From assembly GCA_045603125.1 (NCBI GenBank), contig JAZULN010000092.1:1-8887 (forward strand): a stretch of 8,887 nt of DNA, read 5' to 3'. How positions within the stretch are numbered: position 1 is the stretch's first letter; every line of letters begins with the position of its first letter. Under the pieces are notes generated by a model. That model was not told the origin of the DNA, did no database searches, and saw nothing but the letters and a program-made list of their open reading frames with translations. The DNA is from CAKSFT01 sp045603125 (GTDB lineage: Bacteria; Bacillota; Clostridia; UBA1381). The position numbers were made by a program, and so were the translations under genes. This document shows, one piece after another, positions 6,102-8,887 of the stretch.

Positions 6102-6875
6102 TTTTAAAAAAGTGTTTACTTCTGCACCCAAAAGTAAAATTATCATCAAAATATAAATCCACAGCATCATTAAAACTATCACCGATAAACTCCCGTAAAT
6201 GTAGGAGTAGTTGGCGAAATTCTCAACATATATTGAAAATAGAAATGATGCTAAAAGCCAACCGAGTGCCGTAAAATTTGCACCCGCAATATGCTCTTTT
6301 ATCTTCGTACCCTTTCCTGCAAACACCCAATACAAAAATGTGAAAAATACTGTAAGGGCAATATACAGCATAATTTTTTGGTTAAAATCGGGGCGTATCG
6401 GTAATCGGTTTTCAAATATCTCATAAATCAAATTTCCAAATACCATAAATGCAAGAATTGTCACAAGTGCCAGCAAAAGAAGGATTGTGTAAAAAACCGA
6501 TATCCCGATATTTTTGATAAAATTCCTATCAAGGGGTTTTTTATAAACCTTTCTTATTCCTCGCTGCACCGCTAAAACTCCTCTTGATGCCGACCAAAAG
6601 GCTGTGATTCCGCCAAAAGACAACAAAGCTATAGATTTATCATAAATCTCGCCGATTAAAACTTCGGAAACGTCCCAAAAATTTGCCGGAATCAAAGATT
6701 TTATAAGCTTTACTGTTTCTGCCTCGGTAAATGGGAATAAAAACTTCAATAATGCCAAAAACAGCATCATAAATGGAATTGATGCTGTTATCATATAAAA
6801 AGAACTTTGTGCCGAATAGATAAATATTTCATCCCCAACAACTCTATCTACGAGTCTTTTTAATTTTGAGTACAT
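6081..6875 (-). CDS. YihY/BrkB family inner-membrane protein
   Basis: This 264-residue protein has about six membrane helices (around 30-48, 82-102, 122-148, 168-186, 200-220 and 230-252). The motifs are those of the YihY/BrkB family (UPF0761 type): SFYMITASIPFM at 25-36, FWSASRGV at 93-100, YGSLSVIVLMMLW at 227-239 and LLGAEVNT at 248-255. The biochemical function of the family is not settled; old labels as 'ribonuclease BN' came from a misassignment and should not be carried over. The ATG at 6875 has AAAGGAG upstream. Its last codons (KERKWIK) contain the ribosome binding site of proC, and its TGA overlaps the proC ATG by four bases, so the two are probably translationally coupled. Confidence 0.88.
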   Translation of the reverse strand: MYSKLKRLVDRVVGDEIFIYSAQSSFYMITASIPFMMLFLALLKFLFPFTEAETVKLIKSLIPANFWDVSEVLIGEIYDKSIALLSFGGITAFWSASRGVLAVQRGIRKVYKKPLDRNFIKNIGISVFYTILLLLALVTILAFMVFGNLIYEIFENRLPIRPDFNQKIMLYIALTVFFTFLYWVFAGKGTKIKEHIAGANFTALGWLLASFLFSIYVENFANYSYIYGSLSVIVLMMLWIYILMIILLLGAEVNTFLKERKWIK

Positions 6876-6900
6876 AAAAAGATCTCCTTTTAAAACTTAT

Positions 6901-7194
6901 TTAAAAAAGAACTGTCGCCACCAAAGATACAATACTTATTATAAAAAGCACCACGTGCAGTATCACTACCGCCGTTATTTTACTGTAATTTTCCTGTTCC
7001 TGCCATTGTTTTATGCCTTTTAATAAAACCAGCCCCATACCGCAGACTATCGCCGGAAAAAAGAATATCCCAAGAAGGATACCCTTATTTCCAGTCGTTT
7101 CCAATATAAAGGTCAGAACCAGGCAAAAATATGCAAGTCCAGAAAGGAGGGAAAATATAAGCCCTCCATATTTCGTTTCTAAAAACTTCTTCAT
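6901..7194 (-). CDS. Small three-helix membrane protein of unknown function
   Basis: I do not recognise this 97-residue protein. It has three likely membrane helices (about 12-31, 38-58 and 73-97). The N-terminus is short and basic (MKKFLETKYGG), and a polar loop at 59-72 (KGIKQWQEQENYSK) joins helices two and three. The protein ends directly in the third helix. The start at 7194 has AAGGAA upstream, beginning inside the ROK gene stop codon (TAAGGAA). A start at 7245 would add 17 residues, overlap the ROK gene by about 40 nt and lack a ribosome binding site. It sits between the ROK kinase (10 nt gap) and the YihY gene (25 nt gap). Location next to another membrane protein gives a weak hint of envelope function, no more. 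Confidence 0.75.
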   Translation of the reverse strand: MKKFLETKYGGLIFSLLSGLAYFCLVLTFILETTGNKGILLGIFFFPAIVCGMGLVLLKGIKQWQEQENYSKITAVVILHVVLFIISIVSLVATVLF

Positions 7195-7204
7195 TTTAAA
7201 TTCC

Positions 7205-8143
7205 TTATCTTCCGGATAGTGCCGCACCAATAATACCTGCGTCATTAAATAGAGTCGCCGCCATAACCTCGGTGCTTTTACCGATAGTCTTATAGCTATG
7301 TTCTTGGCAGTAAGCTCTGATCGGGTCTAAAAGATAGTCGCCTTCTCTACTGATTCCGCCGCCGATTATAAGCTTTTCCGGTTGGAAAATATTTATCATC
7401 GACACCGCACCCGCTGCCACATATTCTGCATACTTCTTAACTACTTCCTTTGCCGCCTCGTCGCCGGCCTTTGCTGCATCATATGCGGTTCTTCCGTTTA
7501 TAACACCCTTATCTTTAGCAATTTTTACCATAAGTGACTCAGGATTTTTCTCCATTGCCGCCTTTGTCTGAGAAATCAAGGCGGTAACAGATGCATATTG
7601 CTCCCAGCAGCCCTTTAATCCACATGTGCATTGTTTTCCTTCATGAACTAAAATCACGTGCCCCAGTTCACCGCCGGCACCGTTACAGCCCTTATATATT
7701 TTGCCGTCAATTATAATGCCTCCGCCAACGCCGGTACCTAAAGTGACAAATATAACATCCTTTGCACCTTTACCATTAACCACATATTCACCGAATGCCG
7801 CGGCGTTTGCGTCGTTTTCCAGATGAACCGGAAGGTCGATGTGTTTTCTTAATTCATCACGCAATGGTGCATTTCGAAAACCTAAGTTATTAGCATAAAC
7901 CACCAAGCCGTTTTCATTGTCAATAGAACCCGGGCTTCCGATTCCGATACTCTCAATGTCACCTACCTCAAGACCTGCCTTTTTAATGACTTCCTTTGAG
8001 AGCTTTGCCATATCCGCTACAATTTCAGTGTAACTTCTTGGTGATGCTGTTGGAGTTGACATAGACTCCAGAATTTTACCCTCATCGTTTACCAAACCAA
8101 CCGCTATGTTGGTTCCCCCTAAATCGATTCCAATGTAATACAT
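7205..8143 (-). CDS. ROK-family sugar kinase, probably glucokinase
   Basis: This 312-residue cytoplasmic kinase would phosphorylate a hexose, most likely glucose to glucose-6-phosphate, with ATP. ROK hallmarks are all present: the phosphate-binding DLGGTN at 7-12, GIGSPG at 67-72, and the sugar-binding/catalytic END at 109-111 with D111 as expected base. TLGTGVGGG follows at 134-142, ELGH at 159-162, and the zinc motif CTCGLKGC (C172, C174, C179, with H162). The C-terminal LIIGGGIS belongs to the nucleotide-binding half. There is no N-terminal helix-turn-helix, so it is a kinase rather than a ROK repressor. Length fits Bacillota glucokinases. The ATG at 8143 has AAGGGGG upstream. It follows the PotD-like gene by 31 nt with no promoter seen between. 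Other hexoses or N-acetylmannosamine remain possible substrates. Confidence 0.92.
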   Translation of the reverse strand: MYYIGIDLGGTNIAVGLVNDEGKILESMSTPTASPRSYTEIVADMAKLSKEVIKKAGLEVGDIESIGIGSPGSIDNENGLVVYANNLGFRNAPLRDELRKHIDLPVHLENDANAAAFGEYVVNGKGAKDVIFVTLGTGVGGGIIIDGKIYKGCNGAGGELGHVILVHEGKQCTCGLKGCWEQYASVTALISQTKAAMEKNPESLMVKIAKDKGVINGRTAYDAAKAGDEAAKEVVKKYAEYVAAGAVSMINIFQPEKLIIGGGISREGDYLLDPIRAYCQEHSYKTIGKSTEVMAATLFNDAGIIGAALSGR

Positions 8144-8174
8144 AAATTTTCCCCCTTAAAAATTTTTGCCTACC

Positions 8175-8887
8175 TTAGTTGTGTGATTTCATCTCTGTCC
8201 ACAAATCCTGCATCTTTTGGTTTGCAGCCTGTGTGAGATTTCTATACACTTCCGTGTTATTTGTTAAATACTCCTTACCAGGATATGAGAAGCCGTCATT
8301 TTTAATGTCATCTGAAAGCATCTCATATGCCACAGTATTCGGAGTAGAATAACCTATAAAATTAATGTTATGATATGCAACCTCAGGCTCACATAGGAAG
8401 TTTATATACATCTCCGCCGCTTCCTTATTTTTTACACCCTTTGGTATACAGATTGCATCATAAAAACTGTTTGTACCGCTCTTTGGAACTTTAAATTCCA
8501 AAAAGTCATATTCGTCCATCAGGATCTTGGCATCTCCGGCATAATATGGTGCCAAAACCGCTTCCTCGGCACCCATTTTATCGAAAACCTCGTCCATAAC
8601 ATAGGCTTGAACCACCGGCTTTTGCTCGGAAAGTTTTTTTGCCGCAGCCGTCAGTTCTGCAGGGTTTTCGGTATTCATAGAATAGCCTAAAAGATTCTCA
8701 GCTATCGCAAAAGCATCTCTTGGGTTATCAAACATCAGAATCTTATCCTGATATCGTTTATCCCAAAGGATTTCCCAACCAAAGTCCTCATCTTTTACAT
8801 AATTTTTATTATAAATTATGCCAACAGTCCCCCATGTATATGGAACTGAATAAGTATTTTCCGGATCATATTCCTTGTTTAAATACT
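8175..8887 (-). CDS. potD: Polyamine-type ABC transporter substrate-binding protein, 3' part (PotD family)
   Basis: The reading frame runs off the right edge; 237 codons including the stop are visible, about two thirds of a usual 340-360 residue PotD. An internal ATG at 8735 is not the true start, because the 50 upstream codons are in frame and belong to the family (YSVPYTWGTVGIIYN at about visible residues 12-26). Further signatures are LWDKRYQDKILMFDNPRD and the C-terminal IPKGVKNKEAAEMYINFL and GYSTPNTVAYEML. Such proteins capture spermidine or putrescine outside the membrane for a PotABC importer. In the segment equivalent to the E. coli PotD pocket motif W255-M-D257 this protein has F-Y-D: the acidic residue is kept and the Trp replaced by Phe. 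Substrate is therefore probable but not certain. The rest of the transporter genes would lie to the right, outside the window. Confidence 0.88.
   Translation of the reverse strand, partial: YLNKEYDPENTYSVPYTWGTVGIIYNKNYVKDEDFGWEILWDKRYQDKILMFDNPRDAFAIAENLLGYSMNTENPAELTAAAKKLSEQKPVVQAYVMDEVFDKMGAEEAVLAPYYAGDAKILMDEYDFLEFKVPKSGTNSFYDAICIPKGVKNKEAAEMYINFLCEPEVAYHNINFIGYSTPNTVAYEMLSDDIKNDGFSYPGKEYLTNNTEVYRNLTQAANQKMQDLWTEMKSHN

Noticed and set aside
6085..6162. Longer N-terminus for ProC from the ATG at 6162
   Set aside because: The 26 added residues precede the Rossmann start MKIGFIGAGNMG, match nothing in P5C reductases, and overlap the YihY coding sequence. The ATGA overlap with a ribosome binding site supports 6084.
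6081..6875. Ribonuclease BN annotation for the YihY protein
   Set aside because: That name stems from an old misassignment; the protein is a six-helix membrane protein with no nuclease motif.
7195..7245. Longer N-terminus for the small membrane protein from 7245
   Set aside because: It would overlap the ROK gene end by about 40 nt with no ribosome binding site; the ATG at 7194 has AAGGAA at suitable spacing.
8733..8735. ATG at 8735 as the start of the PotD-like gene
   Set aside because: Fifty in-frame codons upstream to the window edge encode conserved PotD-family sequence, so the gene is simply cut by the edge.

Overview
The window looks like a chromosomal segment of a low-to-moderate GC Bacillota, most likely a Clostridia member of Lachnospiraceae type. 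This rests on A/T-rich codons, strong AGGAGG-type ribosome binding sites, tight gene packing and the kinds of proteins encoded; no marker gene fixes the species. All eight recognisable protein genes lie on the minus strand, so transcription runs from the right edge to the left. I see no rRNA, tRNA, CRISPR array, transposon or phage gene.

Right and middle part (8887 down to 2760): six genes with gaps of 31, 10, 25, -4 and 13 nt, which suggests one transcript. In reading order they are the 3' two thirds of a polyamine-type ABC transporter binding protein (PotD family, cut by the window edge), a ROK-family sugar kinase (glucokinase type), a 97-residue membrane protein I do not recognise, a YihY/BrkB family membrane protein, pyrroline-5-carboxylate reductase (ProC, last step of proline synthesis), and an 840-residue translational GTPase. 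The GTPase resembles EF-G and the Tet(M)-type ribosomal protection proteins but carries a C-terminal NYN nuclease domain of the YacP/Rae1 type. This fusion is the most interesting item here. It joins a module expected to enter the ribosomal A site to a module whose B. subtilis relative cuts mRNA in the A site. The classical tetracycline-displacing loop of Tet(M) is not conserved, so a translation-stress or mRNA-cleavage role fits better than plain tetracycline resistance.

Left part (2740 down to 120): an 85-bp intergenic region holds a perfect-consensus vegetative promoter (TTGACA, 18 bp, TATAAT). It drives a two-gene unit: a membrane-anchored GT2 glycosyltransferase of the polyprenyl-phosphate sugar synthase type, and a multi-pass GT-C glycosyltransferase that overlaps it by 59 nt. 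Together they fit a system that loads a sugar onto a lipid carrier inside the cell and transfers it to an acceptor outside; no flippase gene is visible.

Left edge (1 to 120): no large gene. It holds a 26-bp perfect palindrome that is probably a terminator, a short direct repeat, and a ribosome-binding-site-like sequence followed by a possible nine-codon reading frame.
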